DNA of 64,000 nt from contig NZ_QDDR01000005.1 in assembly GCF_003075525.1 (NCBI RefSeq), forward strand, positions 242,988 through 306,987. The letters are read 5' to 3'. This DNA comes from Pararhodobacter aggregans. Lineage in GTDB: Bacteria; Pseudomonadota; Alphaproteobacteria; Rhodobacterales; Rhodobacteraceae. Position numbers and translations under genes: made by a program. Shown here piece by piece: positions 38,774-48,800 of this stretch; within the stretch, counting starts at the first letter, position 1; each line of letters begins with the position of its first letter. The notes under the pieces are model-generated. The model was given only the letters and a program-made list of their open reading frames with translations, had not been told where the DNA came from and made no database searches.

Positions 38774-39637
38774 TCAGGCCTGCGCCAGCCGTTGCCGGAA
38801 GGCGCGGGGCGAGAGGCCCGTGGCGCGGGTGAAGACCCGGGTGAAATAGGCCGGATCCTCGAATCCCAGCGCATAGGCGATGCGCGATACGGGCAAGTTC
38901 GTGTAGACGAGGTTGCGCCGCGCCTCGCGGACCAGCCGGTCCTCGATCAGCGCCGAGGCGGGCCGCCCGGTCGCCGCGCGGGTCAGCCGCGACAGATGCG
39001 CGGCGCTGACCGCCAGCGCCTGGGCGTAATCTGCCACCCCCCAATGCTGCAGGTAATGCGCGTCGATCAGCGCCTCGAACCGGGCCAGAAGCTCGGGCGC
39101 GGGGGCGGCGTCGCTGGCCGCGCCCGAGCCGGCCATGGCGCGCGCCAGCTGACCCAGCACCAGCCCGGCCAGCGAGCGCAGGATCTGTGCCCGGGCGAAA
39201 TCGCGGCCCGAAAAGGCGTTGAGCAGCGCGGTCAGGCTTTGCGTGGCCTCCGGATCGGCGGGCATCACCCGCGCTTCGGCCAGGATTTCGCGCAATCCCT
39301 CACCCGGGCGCAGGGTCTGGTCCAGCATCTCGGCGGCGAAGGTCACCACCAGTCCCCGTGTCTCGGGCTCGAAGCGGAACCCGTGCACCACGCCGCGCGG
39401 CACATTGAGCAGCGTGCCCGGCGGCAGGGCGAGGCGCGCGCCCTCCAGGCTGGCCTCGCCGCCGCCCTCCTGCAGCAGCAGCACCTGATGCAGCCGCGCG
39501 TGGCGGTGGACGGCCAGTTCCCAATCGTGCAGGCGCGAGCGGGTCTCGATCGTCTCGCAATGGACGACATCGGGCAGGTCGCCCGCCTCGCCGAAGAGGT
39601 TGTAGTTGGGGATCAGGGGGGCAGGGCTGCGGCTCAT
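38774..39637 (-). CDS. pobR: AraC family activator PobR
   Basis: 287 residues from the ATG at 39637 (MSRSPAPLIPNYNLFGE). An N-terminal cupin-like sensor domain (about 25-115) and a C-terminal double HTH (about 190-285, ending LGFEDPAYFTRVFTRATGLSPRAFRQ). Divergent from pobA, it is the expected 4-hydroxybenzoate-responsive activator. Remains intact although its target gene carries a stop codon. Confidence 0.9.
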   Translation of the reverse strand: MSRSPAPLIPNYNLFGEAGDLPDVVHCETIETRSRLHDWELAVHRHARLHQVLLLQEGGGEASLEGARLALPPGTLLNVPRGVVHGFRFEPETRGLVVTFAAEMLDQTLRPGEGLREILAEARVMPADPEATQSLTALLNAFSGRDFARAQILRSLAGLVLGQLARAMAGSGAASDAAPAPELLARFEALIDAHYLQHWGVADYAQALAVSAAHLSRLTRAATGRPASALIEDRLVREARRNLVYTNLPVSRIAYALGFEDPAYFTRVFTRATGLSPRAFRQRLAQA

Positions 39638-39746
39638 GCGCGATTCGTACAAGTTTTCCCCCAGAGGGTCCATTTCAAAGATCGTGGATATTCCTATTCT
39701 GGCCCCCAAGGCGGCGCCCCCCGGCCCGCGCAGGAGGAGGACTTCC
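39638..39746. promoter_or_regulatory. pobR-pobA divergent promoter region
   Basis: 109 bp between the two starts with an AT-rich middle around GGATATTCCTATTCTGG. PobR binding is expected but no symmetrical operator is obvious. Confidence 0.4.
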
Positions 39747-40922
<1,176 letters not shown>

Positions 40923-40932
40923 TCTCCCTTGC

Positions 40933-40977
40933 CAGGGCGCGTTTACCATTCTGCAAGAAACGCGCCCTGTCTTCTTT
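40933..40977 (+). terminator. pobA terminator
   Basis: CAGGGCGCGTTT pairs with AAACGCGCCCTG over 12 bp, loop of 13 nt, followed by TCTTCTTTG. Confidence 0.8.
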
Positions 40978-41059
40978 GTTCTGCAAATATCCACGGGGTT
41001 TCCAAAGGGGGGCGTGCCCCCCTTTGGCGAGGGGGTGCGGGGGGCGAGCAGCCCCCCGC
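40978..41059. repeat. GC-rich palindromic intergenic repeat, copy 2
   Basis: CTGCAAATATCC, then AAAGGGGGGCGTGCCCCCCTTT, then GAGGGGGTGCGGGGGGC and AGCAGCCCCCC. Block order and spacing match the reverse complement of 38684-38766. It sits between the convergent pobA and TRAP permease genes. Confidence 0.65.
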
Positions 41060-41094
41060 CTCCGGTCGCCCGAGGGCACCGAGGGCGAAACCCC

Positions 41095-43005
41095 TCAGGC
41101 GCGCGATGCCTGCCGCCAGACCATCGCCGCCAGCAGGAACAGCCCGACTCCACGCGCCAGCAGCACCAGTGGCTCGACCGACAGCACCGGCGCGGGCCAG
41201 AGGACCAGCGCCGCGCCAACCAGCGCCGCCAGACGCCAGTGCCCCGGGATCGGCGCCAGGAACCAGCCGCCGAAGGCCAGCGTCAGCCCGGCGATTCCGG
41301 CCGTGGCCAACGCCGCCGAGACGACGATCTCGCCCCCCGATCCCACCATCAACAGCCCCGGCATGGTGGCAAACAGGAACGGCACCAGCAGCTTGACGAA
41401 GCCCAGCCGGACCGCCTCGACCGCCGTCTTGTTGGCGTCCGCCCCGGAAATCGAGGCCGCGGCATAGGCGGCCAGCGCCACCGGCGGGGTGATGGCCGAC
41501 ACGAGCCCATAGTAGAAGATGAACATATGCGCCACGACCGGCTCCATCCCCATGCGGGTCAGCGCGGGCGCCACCAGTACCGCCAGCAAGAGGTACGCGG
41601 CCGAGGTCGGCAGCCCCATGCCGAGGAAGAACGAGACCACCGCCGTCAGGGCCAGCAGCGCCAGCATCGAACTGCCCGACAGATCGACGATCGCGCCCGA
41701 GAGCATCAGCGCCAGCCCGGTCAGGTTCAGGACGCCGATCACCACCCCCGCCGCCGCCACGGCCGTCACGATGGGCAGCGTGGCGACCAGCGTGTCGCGG
41801 CAGACCTGGATCAGGGCGATCAGGCCCACGCGCGTCTCGCGGCGCCAGGGGGAAATGACCAGCGCCACCACCATGCACAGGACCGCCGCGCGGGTCGGCG
41901 TATAGCCCAGGGCGAGGAAGCCGACCAAACCGATCAGCGGCAACAGCAGGTAGCCGCGTTTCAGCAGCGTCTCTTTCAGCAGCGCGAAGCCCGCCTGCGG
42001 GTCGCGGTCGAGGCCCAGCCGCCCGGCCTCGGCCCAGACAGCGATCATCAGCGCCAGCACGTAAAGCAGCCCGGGGATCAGCGCGGCCAGCGCGATGGTG
42101 GCATAGGGGACGCGGATGATCTCGGCCATCAGGAACGCGGCCGCGCCCATCACCGGCGGCAGGATCTGCCCGGCGGACGAAGCCGCGGCCTCGATGGCGC
42201 CCGCCAGCGTCGCGGAATAGCCCGCGCGTTTCATCAGCGGGATGGTAAACGTTCCGGTCGTGACCACATTCGCCACCGCCGAGCCGTTGATCGTGCCCAG
42301 CATGGTCGAGGACAGCGCCGCGGTCAGCCCGGGCCCGCCGCGCATGCGGCCGGTCAGGCCCCGGGCGATGTCGACGAAGACCTCGCCGGTGCCGATCTTC
42401 ATCAAGAGGCCGCCGAGCAGCGCGAACAGGAAGATGTATTGCACGGCCACGCCCATCGGCAGGCCGAAAATCCCCTCGGTCGAGAGCATCAGCATCGAGG
42501 CCAGCCGGGTCAGCGTATAGCCGCGGTGCCCGTATTCACCCGGGATCAGGTCGCCGAACATCGCATAGCCCACGGCCAGCGCCACCAGCACCAGAAGCGC
42601 CCAGCCGACCGACCGGATGATGAGCAGCACCAGCGCCGCCATCAGCCCGGCGAAGATCCACATGTCGAGGTCCTGCGCCATGCCGCCCCGGCGCACGATC
42701 TGGGCGTAGCTGTCCCAGATATGCAGCCCCGGCAGCAGGACCACGGGCGCCAGCGCGTAGCTGAGCGCCCGAAGCCAGAGCCAGGGTGCCTTCAATCCGA
42801 CCAGCAGAAGCCCCCCCGCCGCGACCAGCGAGAAAAACATGGCCCGCAGGATCAGCGCCGTAATCAGGCCGAAATAGGCGCCGTAGATCACCAGCGCCGT
42901 CGCCGCCACCGCCAGGGTGGCGACGAGGAGCGAGATCACGGCGGTTTCGCGCGGGCTGCGCTGCGGCGCTTCCAGCCGCAGCGCCTCGATCCAGCCGGTC
43001 AGCAC
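41095..43005 (-). CDS. TRAP transporter fused permease (TAXI type, 4TM/12TM)
   Basis: 636 residues from a GTG at 43005 (a TTG at 43023 would overlap the binding-protein gene; neither has a good ribosome site). About 17 membrane segments. The fused DctQM layout and motifs MLGTINGSAVANVVTTGTF and GQILPPVMGAAAFLMAE are typical of TAXI-TRAP permeases. Sodium- or proton-driven uptake of an organic anion. Couples with the binding protein encoded just upstream. Substrate unknown. Confidence 0.9.
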   Translation of the reverse strand: MLTGWIEALRLEAPQRSPRETAVISLLVATLAVAATALVIYGAYFGLITALILRAMFFSLVAAGGLLLVGLKAPWLWLRALSYALAPVVLLPGLHIWDSYAQIVRRGGMAQDLDMWIFAGLMAALVLLIIRSVGWALLVLVALAVGYAMFGDLIPGEYGHRGYTLTRLASMLMLSTEGIFGLPMGVAVQYIFLFALLGGLLMKIGTGEVFVDIARGLTGRMRGGPGLTAALSSTMLGTINGSAVANVVTTGTFTIPLMKRAGYSATLAGAIEAAASSAGQILPPVMGAAAFLMAEIIRVPYATIALAALIPGLLYVLALMIAVWAEAGRLGLDRDPQAGFALLKETLLKRGYLLLPLIGLVGFLALGYTPTRAAVLCMVVALVISPWRRETRVGLIALIQVCRDTLVATLPIVTAVAAAGVVIGVLNLTGLALMLSGAIVDLSGSSMLALLALTAVVSFFLGMGLPTSAAYLLLAVLVAPALTRMGMEPVVAHMFIFYYGLVSAITPPVALAAYAAASISGADANKTAVEAVRLGFVKLLVPFLFATMPGLLMVGSGGEIVVSAALATAGIAGLTLAFGGWFLAPIPGHWRLAALVGAALVLWPAPVLSVEPLVLLARGVGLFLLAAMVWRQASRA

Positions 43006-43009
43006 CGGC

Positions 43010-43933
43010 TTACTGCGCCGCAAAATAGGCGTCAGCGCCGGGGTGCAGCGGGATCGGCACGTTGACCGCCGTCTCGGGCGAGATCAGCCGGGCCACGCCA
43101 TGGACCTGCGACAGCTGGTCGAGGTGGTCGAAGACCGCCGCCATCATGCCCTGGACCAGCGCCGGGTCCGCGTCCTGCCGGGTGAAGATCGTCGCCGGGT
43201 CGTTGATGACCAGCGTGTCCCCGGTCACGTCCGGGTAGGTGCCGGCCGGGATCGTGTAGAGCTGGTAGAAGGGGTATTCCTGCACCATGCCCGCGACCGA
43301 GGCCTCGTCCACGCCCAGAAGCACCATGTCGGCCCGCGCGTCGAGGTCGATCAGCGCCGCGACCGGGGCCCCGGCCAGCACGACCGCCGCATCCACCGTG
43401 CCATTGGTCAGCGCGTCGACGCCTTCCGAATAGGACAGGTATTGCGCGTTGTTCTCGTCATAGACGCCATAGGCCTGCAGCAGGCGCTCGGCCAGCACCG
43501 CGGCATTCGAGCCGGGCGGGCCCATCGAAATCCGGTGCCCGGCGAGGTCGGCCATCGAGGTGATGCCGGTGCCCTGGGTCGTGGCGATCTGCAGCACGGC
43601 CGGATAGAGATAGGCCATCGCCGCGACGGGCTGGGGATCGCCCTCGAAAGCGCCGGTGCCGGTGGCGGCCTCGTAAAGCGTCGAGGACGAGGAGAAGCCC
43701 ATCTCCAGCTCGCCCGCGGCGGTGCGGCGGATGTTCTCGACCGAGGCGCCGGTGACTTCGGCGCGGGCGGTGGTGCCCTCCATGTGTTCGGTAATCAGGT
43801 CGGCCATGCCGGCGCCGATGACGTAGAAGAGCCCTCCGGTGCCGCCGGTGCCGATCGAGACGCGCTGCTGCGCGGCGGCGGGCAGGGCGACGGCCGCGGC
43901 CAGCGCCGCCGCAAGAAGAGTGGCGTGTTTCAT
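43010..43933 (-). CDS. TAXI family TRAP transporter solute-binding protein
   Basis: 307 residues, periplasmic; signal peptide with cleavage near ALPAAA-QQR. The TAXI start pattern VSIGTGGTGGLFYVIGAGMADLI and the mid-protein GPPGSNAAVLAERLL are clear. Members bind glutamate, 2-oxoglutarate or other anions; the ligand cannot be read here. Confidence 0.92.
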   Translation of the reverse strand: MKHATLLAAALAAAVALPAAAQQRVSIGTGGTGGLFYVIGAGMADLITEHMEGTTARAEVTGASVENIRRTAAGELEMGFSSSSTLYEAATGTGAFEGDPQPVAAMAYLYPAVLQIATTQGTGITSMADLAGHRISMGPPGSNAAVLAERLLQAYGVYDENNAQYLSYSEGVDALTNGTVDAAVVLAGAPVAALIDLDARADMVLLGVDEASVAGMVQEYPFYQLYTIPAGTYPDVTGDTLVINDPATIFTRQDADPALVQGMMAAVFDHLDQLSQVHGVARLISPETAVNVPIPLHPGADAYFAAQ

Positions 43934-44151
43934 GGTGATCCTCCGTGGTTTCGGTCAGCGGCTCCGGCGGGGCCGGGCGCGCGTCCTGATGTCAGTCATC
44001 CAGATATCGCGGCGCTTGTAAAGTTGCGAGGGGGGCACGGGTTGCGGGCGCCTCCGGCCCCGGATTTCGAGCGTGGCGGCGCAGGGTGGGACGTCACCCC
44101 ACCTCTGGCCGACCCCCGGCCTGCGCTGGTCCGGTCAGCCGGCCCGAAAGG
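43934..44151. other. Intergenic region upstream of the TAXI operon
   Basis: 218 bp between the TAXI start and the dehydrogenase stop, all minus strand. No distinct promoter motif, terminator or small gene recognised. Confidence 0.4.
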
Positions 44152-45132
44152 TCAGACATTGCTGCGCCAGACCTCGGGGTTGATGATGTGCAAGGGCGCG
44201 CCCGCGGCATAGGCGTTGATCTGGTCATAGATGTCGGAAAACTGCAGGTCCAGATTGTCCTCGGTGACGAAGCCGATATGCGGGGTGGCGATGACCCTCG
44301 GGTGGTTGACCAGCGGATCCTGCGGATCGGTCAGCGGCTCGCGGTCGAAGACATCGAGGGCCAGCCGCCCCGGACGGCCCGCCGCCAGCGCCGCCTGCAA
44401 CGCGCCGGGCTCGACCAGCCCGGCCCGCGAGGTGTTGAGGAAACTGGCGCCGGGCTTCATCGCGGCAAGATCGGCGCTGGTGACGATGCCGCGCGTCTCG
44501 GGCGTGAGGCGGATGTGGAGCGAGACGAGATCGGAGGTGGCGAAAAAGGCCTCGCGGCTTTGCGGCACCTGTTCGCCCGCCGCGGCAGCCCGGGCGCGGC
44601 CCTCTGCCGAGCCCCAGTATTGCACCCCCATGCCGAAGGCGCGGGCGTAGACCGCCACCTGCCGGGCGATCCGCCCATAGCCATAGAGCCCCAGCATCCG
44701 CCCGGCCAGGGTCTGTCCCGGTGCCCGCTGCCAGTGCCCGGCGCGCAGGCTGGCGTTCTGGTTCAGCAGGTCGCGCGCGCAGGCGATCATCAGGCCGAAG
44801 GTCAGTTCGGCGGTGGCGATGGAGGGCGCGTCGGCGGCCATGTTGGAGCACAGGAGCACGCCGTTGCGGGTGCAGGCGGCGACGTCGATATGGGGATAGA
44901 GCGAGCGCTGCGAGATCAGCCGCAGCCGGGGCAGCCGGTCCAGCAGCGCCGCGCCGATGGCGGTACGCTCGCGGAAGAGGACCAGCGCCTCGGCCTCCTG
45001 CAGGCGTTCGGCCAGCGTCGCCGGATCCTCGACATGGTCGGTCCAGATCGTCACCTCATGTTCCGCGAGTTTCGCGAAGGAGGGGAGGTGGCGCAGCGTG
45101 TCGTGCCAGTCGTCGAGGATATGGATCTTCAT
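44152..45132 (-). CDS. D-isomer-specific 2-hydroxyacid dehydrogenase
   Basis: 326 residues. NAD loop GLYGYGRIARQVA, substrate Arg in NTSRAGLVE, Glu in DVFDREPLTDP and His in TPHIGFVTEDN make the complete active site. Interconverts a 2-oxoacid and a D-2-hydroxyacid. An ATG at 45132 was chosen; a 28-bp perfect palindrome lies just upstream. It follows the GGT-like gene on the same strand. Confidence 0.9.
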   Translation of the reverse strand: MKIHILDDWHDTLRHLPSFAKLAEHEVTIWTDHVEDPATLAERLQEAEALVLFRERTAIGAALLDRLPRLRLISQRSLYPHIDVAACTRNGVLLCSNMAADAPSIATAELTFGLMIACARDLLNQNASLRAGHWQRAPGQTLAGRMLGLYGYGRIARQVAVYARAFGMGVQYWGSAEGRARAAAAGEQVPQSREAFFATSDLVSLHIRLTPETRGIVTSADLAAMKPGASFLNTSRAGLVEPGALQAALAAGRPGRLALDVFDREPLTDPQDPLVNHPRVIATPHIGFVTEDNLDLQFSDIYDQINAYAAGAPLHIINPEVWRSNV

Positions 45133-45154
45133 CGCGGACCTTGGATCAGGGGGC

Positions 45155-45182
45155 GTAGGATGGGCAATATTGCCCATCCTAC
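45155..45182. repeat. 28-bp perfect palindrome
   Basis: The left half GTAGGATGGGCAAT is followed directly by its reverse complement ATTGCCCATCCTAC, with no spacer. It lies between the GGT stop and the dehydrogenase start, all on the minus strand. It could be a dimeric operator, a cruciform-forming dispersed repeat or an intercistronic hairpin. Confidence 0.9.
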
Positions 45183-45209
45183 AAGGGGTTGTCGCGCTGG
45201 CACAGGGCC

Positions 45210-46997
45210 TCAGCGCCCCGCGGCATAGGCCTGCATCAGCCGCGGCGTGGCGGCGGCCTTCATCATCCCGTCCGGCCGGTGGCTGACCGCGGTCAGGCGC
45301 CCGGCCGACCAGGGGGCGGCGACCTGAAGCCGGTGGCCGCGCGCGCGCAGCGCGTCCAGCGTCGCCTGCGGGAAGGCCGGTTCGGCCAGCAGATGCGCAG
45401 GCGAAAAGCCGCGCGGGTCGAAGCTGGCCTGCAGGTGGTTGGTGTGAAACAGCGGCGCGTCGATGGCCTGTTGCAGGTTCATCCCGTGGTGGATCACGCG
45501 CAGGATGAAGGACACCTGCCACTGGTCCTGCTGGTCGCCGCCCGGCGTGCCATAGGCCAGCCGCGTGCCGTCGGGTGCCCGGGCGAAGCTGGGTGACAGG
45601 GTTGTGCGCGGCCGCCGTCCCGGGGCCAGCGAAGTGGGCAACCCCTCGTCCAGCCAGAACATCTGCGCCCGCGAGTTCAGCGGCATGCCCAGGCCCGGGA
45701 TCACCGGCGAGCTTTGCAGCCAGCCGCCCGAGGGCGTGGCCGAGACCATGTTGCCCCAACGGTCCGCCACGTCGAGATGCACGGTATCGCCCGGTTTCTT
45801 CAGATGGCCCATGGTCGGCTCGCCGACGCCCGGGCCCCGGTGGCTGGCCCGTCCGGCCAGCCAGCGTTGACGCTCCAGGGCGGCCCGGGCCAGGGGTCCG
45901 GCCCCCGGGATGGCGCCGGGGCGCAGCGCGTCGCTGGCCTGTTCGCCGATCTGGGCGCGGCGCCGGGCGGCATAGGCGGGCGACAGCAGCGCCTCAGCCG
46001 GAACGCCCGGCCCGTCGCCGTAATAGGCCTCGCGGTCGGCGAAGGCGAGTTTCAGCGCCTCGGTGGTCAGATGCACGGCCTCGGGGCCGAGCGGGTCGAG
46101 ATCCGCCAGCGGCTCGTCGCGCAGAATGTCGAGAACTTGCAACTGGACCGGCCCCTGCGACCAGAAACCGCCCTTAAAAATCTGCCAATTTGCATGATTT
46201 GTGCTGAGCACGGGTTCGTAGGAGGCCCGCCATCCGGCCATGTCCTGCCCGGTCAGCACGCCCTTGTGGCGCTGGCCGCTGGCGTCCATGACACAGGCCT
46301 CGCGCAGGTAATCGTCGATGGCCCCGGCGATGAAGCCCTGCGCGAAGGCCTCCCGTGCGGCGTCGATCTGCGCCTCGCGCCCGCGAATGCCGGCAACTTC
46401 GGCGCAGAGTCTTTGCCAGGTGGCGGCAAGGTCGGGGTTGCGGAAGAGGGCGCCCGGCGCGGGGACCTGCCCGCCCGGTAGCCAGGTCGCGGCAGAGGTC
46501 GGCCATTCCGCGCGGAAGAAATCGGCCACCGCGGCGATCTCGGCGCTGATGCGGGGCAGGAGGGGGATGCCGGTCGCCGCGTAGTGGATGGCGGGGGCCA
46601 GAACCTCGGCCAGCGGCCAGGTGCCGTGGTCGCGCAGCATCAGCATCCAGGCGTCGAAGGCCCCGGGAATGACGGTGGCCAGCAGGCCGGAGCCGGGGAT
46701 CAGGTCCAGCCCCTCGGCCCGGTAATGGGCGATGGTGGCGCCGGCGGGCGCGGGGGCCTGACCGCAGATCATTGTCGGTGCGTCAGCGCCGGCGGGCCAG
46801 ATCAGCGCCGGCATGTCCCCCAGCGGCCCGTTCAGATGCGGCTCGGCCACATGCAGCGCGAAACCCATGGCGACGGCGGCGTCGAAGGCGTTGCCGCCGC
46901 GCTCCAGAACCGACATGCCGACCGCCGTGGCGATCCAGTGGGTCGAGGCGGTCATGCCGAACGTGCCGCTCAGCTCGGGCCGCGTGGTGAAGGTCAT
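45210..46997 (-). CDS. Gamma-glutamyltransferase family protein
   Basis: 595 residues, Ntn-hydrolase of the GGT family. The self-processing/catalytic Thr is in PGDTVHLDVADRWGNMVSAT (about residue 400), with PLNSRAQMF and the GTPGGDQQDQWQ loop downstream. No signal peptide seen, so probably cytoplasmic, unlike classical periplasmic GGT. The start at 46997 overlaps the stop of the AbrB-type gene (TGATG) after GGAGG. An AT-rich stretch at about 46170-46205 stands out from the GC-rich surroundings. Substrate unknown. Confidence 0.87.
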   Translation of the reverse strand: MTFTTRPELSGTFGMTASTHWIATAVGMSVLERGGNAFDAAVAMGFALHVAEPHLNGPLGDMPALIWPAGADAPTMICGQAPAPAGATIAHYRAEGLDLIPGSGLLATVIPGAFDAWMLMLRDHGTWPLAEVLAPAIHYAATGIPLLPRISAEIAAVADFFRAEWPTSAATWLPGGQVPAPGALFRNPDLAATWQRLCAEVAGIRGREAQIDAAREAFAQGFIAGAIDDYLREACVMDASGQRHKGVLTGQDMAGWRASYEPVLSTNHANWQIFKGGFWSQGPVQLQVLDILRDEPLADLDPLGPEAVHLTTEALKLAFADREAYYGDGPGVPAEALLSPAYAARRRAQIGEQASDALRPGAIPGAGPLARAALERQRWLAGRASHRGPGVGEPTMGHLKKPGDTVHLDVADRWGNMVSATPSGGWLQSSPVIPGLGMPLNSRAQMFWLDEGLPTSLAPGRRPRTTLSPSFARAPDGTRLAYGTPGGDQQDQWQVSFILRVIHHGMNLQQAIDAPLFHTNHLQASFDPRGFSPAHLLAEPAFPQATLDALRARGHRLQVAAPWSAGRLTAVSHRPDGMMKAAATPRLMQAYAAGR

Positions 46998-48055
46998 CAT
47001 CCCTCCTTGCGGGACACCCGCATCAGGCGCGCGGCGATCGGGGCGCCGGTGATGACCAGCAGGATGCGCAGCACATGGTGCACCACGACATAGCCCAGAT
47101 CGGCGCCGACGACGATGGAGAGCACGGTCATTTCCGCCTGCCCGCCGGGCGCGAAGGCGAGGAAGGCCTCCAAGGGCGGGGCGATGCCCATCAGATGCAC
47201 GAGTTCCGACATCAGCGCCGCCAGCATCGCCAGGATGACCACGAAGCCGACCCCCGCCAGCACGTCGCGCCGGATCTCGGTCAGGGTGATGCCGGTATAG
47301 CCCACGCCGATGGCCGAGCCGATGAAGAATTGCGCGACATAGATCGCCTCGGCCGGGGGGCGGTGATGGATCAGGCCCGCCAGCGACAGCGCGCCGGTAA
47401 CGATCAGCGGGCCGAGGATCGAGGCACCGAACAGGCCGATCTTCTCGCCCCCTTTCCAGCCGATCAGCGCGGCGGCGGCCATCAGTGCCATCTCGGTCAG
47501 GGGCAGGTCGCGGGCCGGTTCGCCGACCGGATGGCTGAGCGAGGCGCCGAAGACATGGACGATGAAGAAGGGGGCGACGGTGACGATGATGAGCACGCGG
47601 GTGGCGTGGATCAGCGACAGGGTGCGGGGATTGGCCCCGGCCTCGGCCCCGAAGATGATCATGTCCTGCAGCCCGCCCGGCATGGCCGAATACCAGGCGG
47701 TGGCCGGGTCATAGCCCATGCGGCGGAAGAAGGGCACGCCGATCAGCCCGATCAGCCCGATATAGAGCGGGATCAGCGCGACCGAGGCCAGCATCGACGG
47801 CAGCGAGGCGATCAGCGCCGGGGTCAGCGTGGCGCCCACCGCAACCCCGAGGATGGTGCGCGCGCCGACGCCGATCTGCCCGGTCCCCCTGAGCGGCAGG
47901 CCGATCAGCGCGGCAAGCAGGCAGGCGACCATTGGCCCGAACAGGAAGGGCAGCGGCAGGTGCAAAAGCCAGAAGACCAGCACCCCCAGCAGCGACAGGG
48001 CAAGGGTCAGAAGGCTGCGCTGCAGGGGCGGCAGCGAGGCGGCGAGGCGCGACAT
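46997..48055 (-). CDS. AbrB family membrane protein (duplicated PF05145-type)
   Basis: 352 residues, about ten membrane helices in two repeats. The matching motifs MPGGLQDMIIFGAEAGA (first half) and APGGQAEMTVLSIVVGADL (second half) are the family signature. Often annotated as AbrB or ammonia monooxygenase-like, but it is a membrane protein of unknown function, probably a carrier. First gene of the GGT operon, divergent from a GntR regulator. Confidence 0.87.
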   Translation of the reverse strand: MSRLAASLPPLQRSLLTLALSLLGVLVFWLLHLPLPFLFGPMVACLLAALIGLPLRGTGQIGVGARTILGVAVGATLTPALIASLPSMLASVALIPLYIGLIGLIGVPFFRRMGYDPATAWYSAMPGGLQDMIIFGAEAGANPRTLSLIHATRVLIIVTVAPFFIVHVFGASLSHPVGEPARDLPLTEMALMAAAALIGWKGGEKIGLFGASILGPLIVTGALSLAGLIHHRPPAEAIYVAQFFIGSAIGVGYTGITLTEIRRDVLAGVGFVVILAMLAALMSELVHLMGIAPPLEAFLAFAPGGQAEMTVLSIVVGADLGYVVVHHVLRILLVITGAPIAARLMRVSRKEG

Positions 48056-48087
48056 TTTGGGCCTATGAAGAGCGGTTGTTGTGGCCT

Positions 48088-48100
48088 ATTGTATACCAAT
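48088..48100. promoter_or_regulatory. Candidate GntR operator
   Basis: ATTGTATACCAAT, a near-palindrome with ATTG/CAAT arms and a TATAC centre, in the 67-bp gap between the AbrB-type and GntR genes. FCD-type GntR proteins often use TTGTATACAA-like sites. Confidence 0.5.
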
Positions 48101-48122
48101 GGATGCAATCTGCAAGGTGCAC

Positions 48123-48800
48123 ATGCGAAATTCCGATCCGAACCCCGATCTGCCGCAGGGACAGGACGCCTATCGCCGTCTGTTGCTGGAGATCCGCGCG
48201 GGCGCCCTGAAGCCGGGTGACCGCCTGCTGGAGGTGGAGCTGGCCGGCCGTCTGGGCATCAGCCGCACCCCGGTGCGCGAGGCGATCCGGCAGCTGGAGG
48301 CCGACGGGCTGGTGGTGCATGTGCCCCGCGTCGGCGCGGCGGTGCGGGGGCTCGATCCGGGCGAGGTCACGGAACTCTATGAGATGCGGGGCGTGCTGGA
48401 GGGGACGGCGGCGCGGCTGGCGGCGCGGGCGGCCTCGGATGTGGAGCGCGACGAGCTGGCGGCGATCAACGCCGAGATGGCGGCGGCGCTGGGCGATCCG
48501 GCCCGGATGTACGAGCTGAACCGCCAGTTCCACGCGGCGCTGCTGGATGCGGCGCGCAACCGCTATCTGGCGCGCTCGGTCGCGGGGTTGCAGAAAACGC
48601 TGCTGCTGCTGGGCCCGACGACGCTGGAGGGCGAGGAGCGGGCGCGCGGCGCGATCGAGGAACATGCCGAGGTTCTGGCGGCGCTCGATGCCCGGGACGA
48701 ACTGGCGGCGGAACAGGCGATGCGGCGGCACGTGGCCGCCGCGCATGCGGTGCGGTTGCGGCAGTTCCGAAGCCGTCCTGCCGACGACGTGCCGGATTAA
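48123..48800 (+). CDS. GntR family regulator (FadR/FCD subfamily)
   Basis: 225 residues: winged HTH at about 15-80 (LEVELAGRLGISRTPVREAIRQLEADGLV) and an all-helical FCD ligand domain with the Asp/His metal-site pattern (ELNRQFHAALLDAA, EEHAEVLAAL, MRRHVAAAH). ATG at 48123 follows CAAGGTG. Divergent from the AbrB/GGT operon, its likely target. Confidence 0.85.
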   Translation: MRNSDPNPDLPQGQDAYRRLLLEIRAGALKPGDRLLEVELAGRLGISRTPVREAIRQLEADGLVVHVPRVGAAVRGLDPGEVTELYEMRGVLEGTAARLAARAASDVERDELAAINAEMAAALGDPARMYELNRQFHAALLDAARNRYLARSVAGLQKTLLLLGPTTLEGEERARGAIEEHAEVLAALDARDELAAEQAMRRHVAAAHAVRLRQFRSRPADDVPD

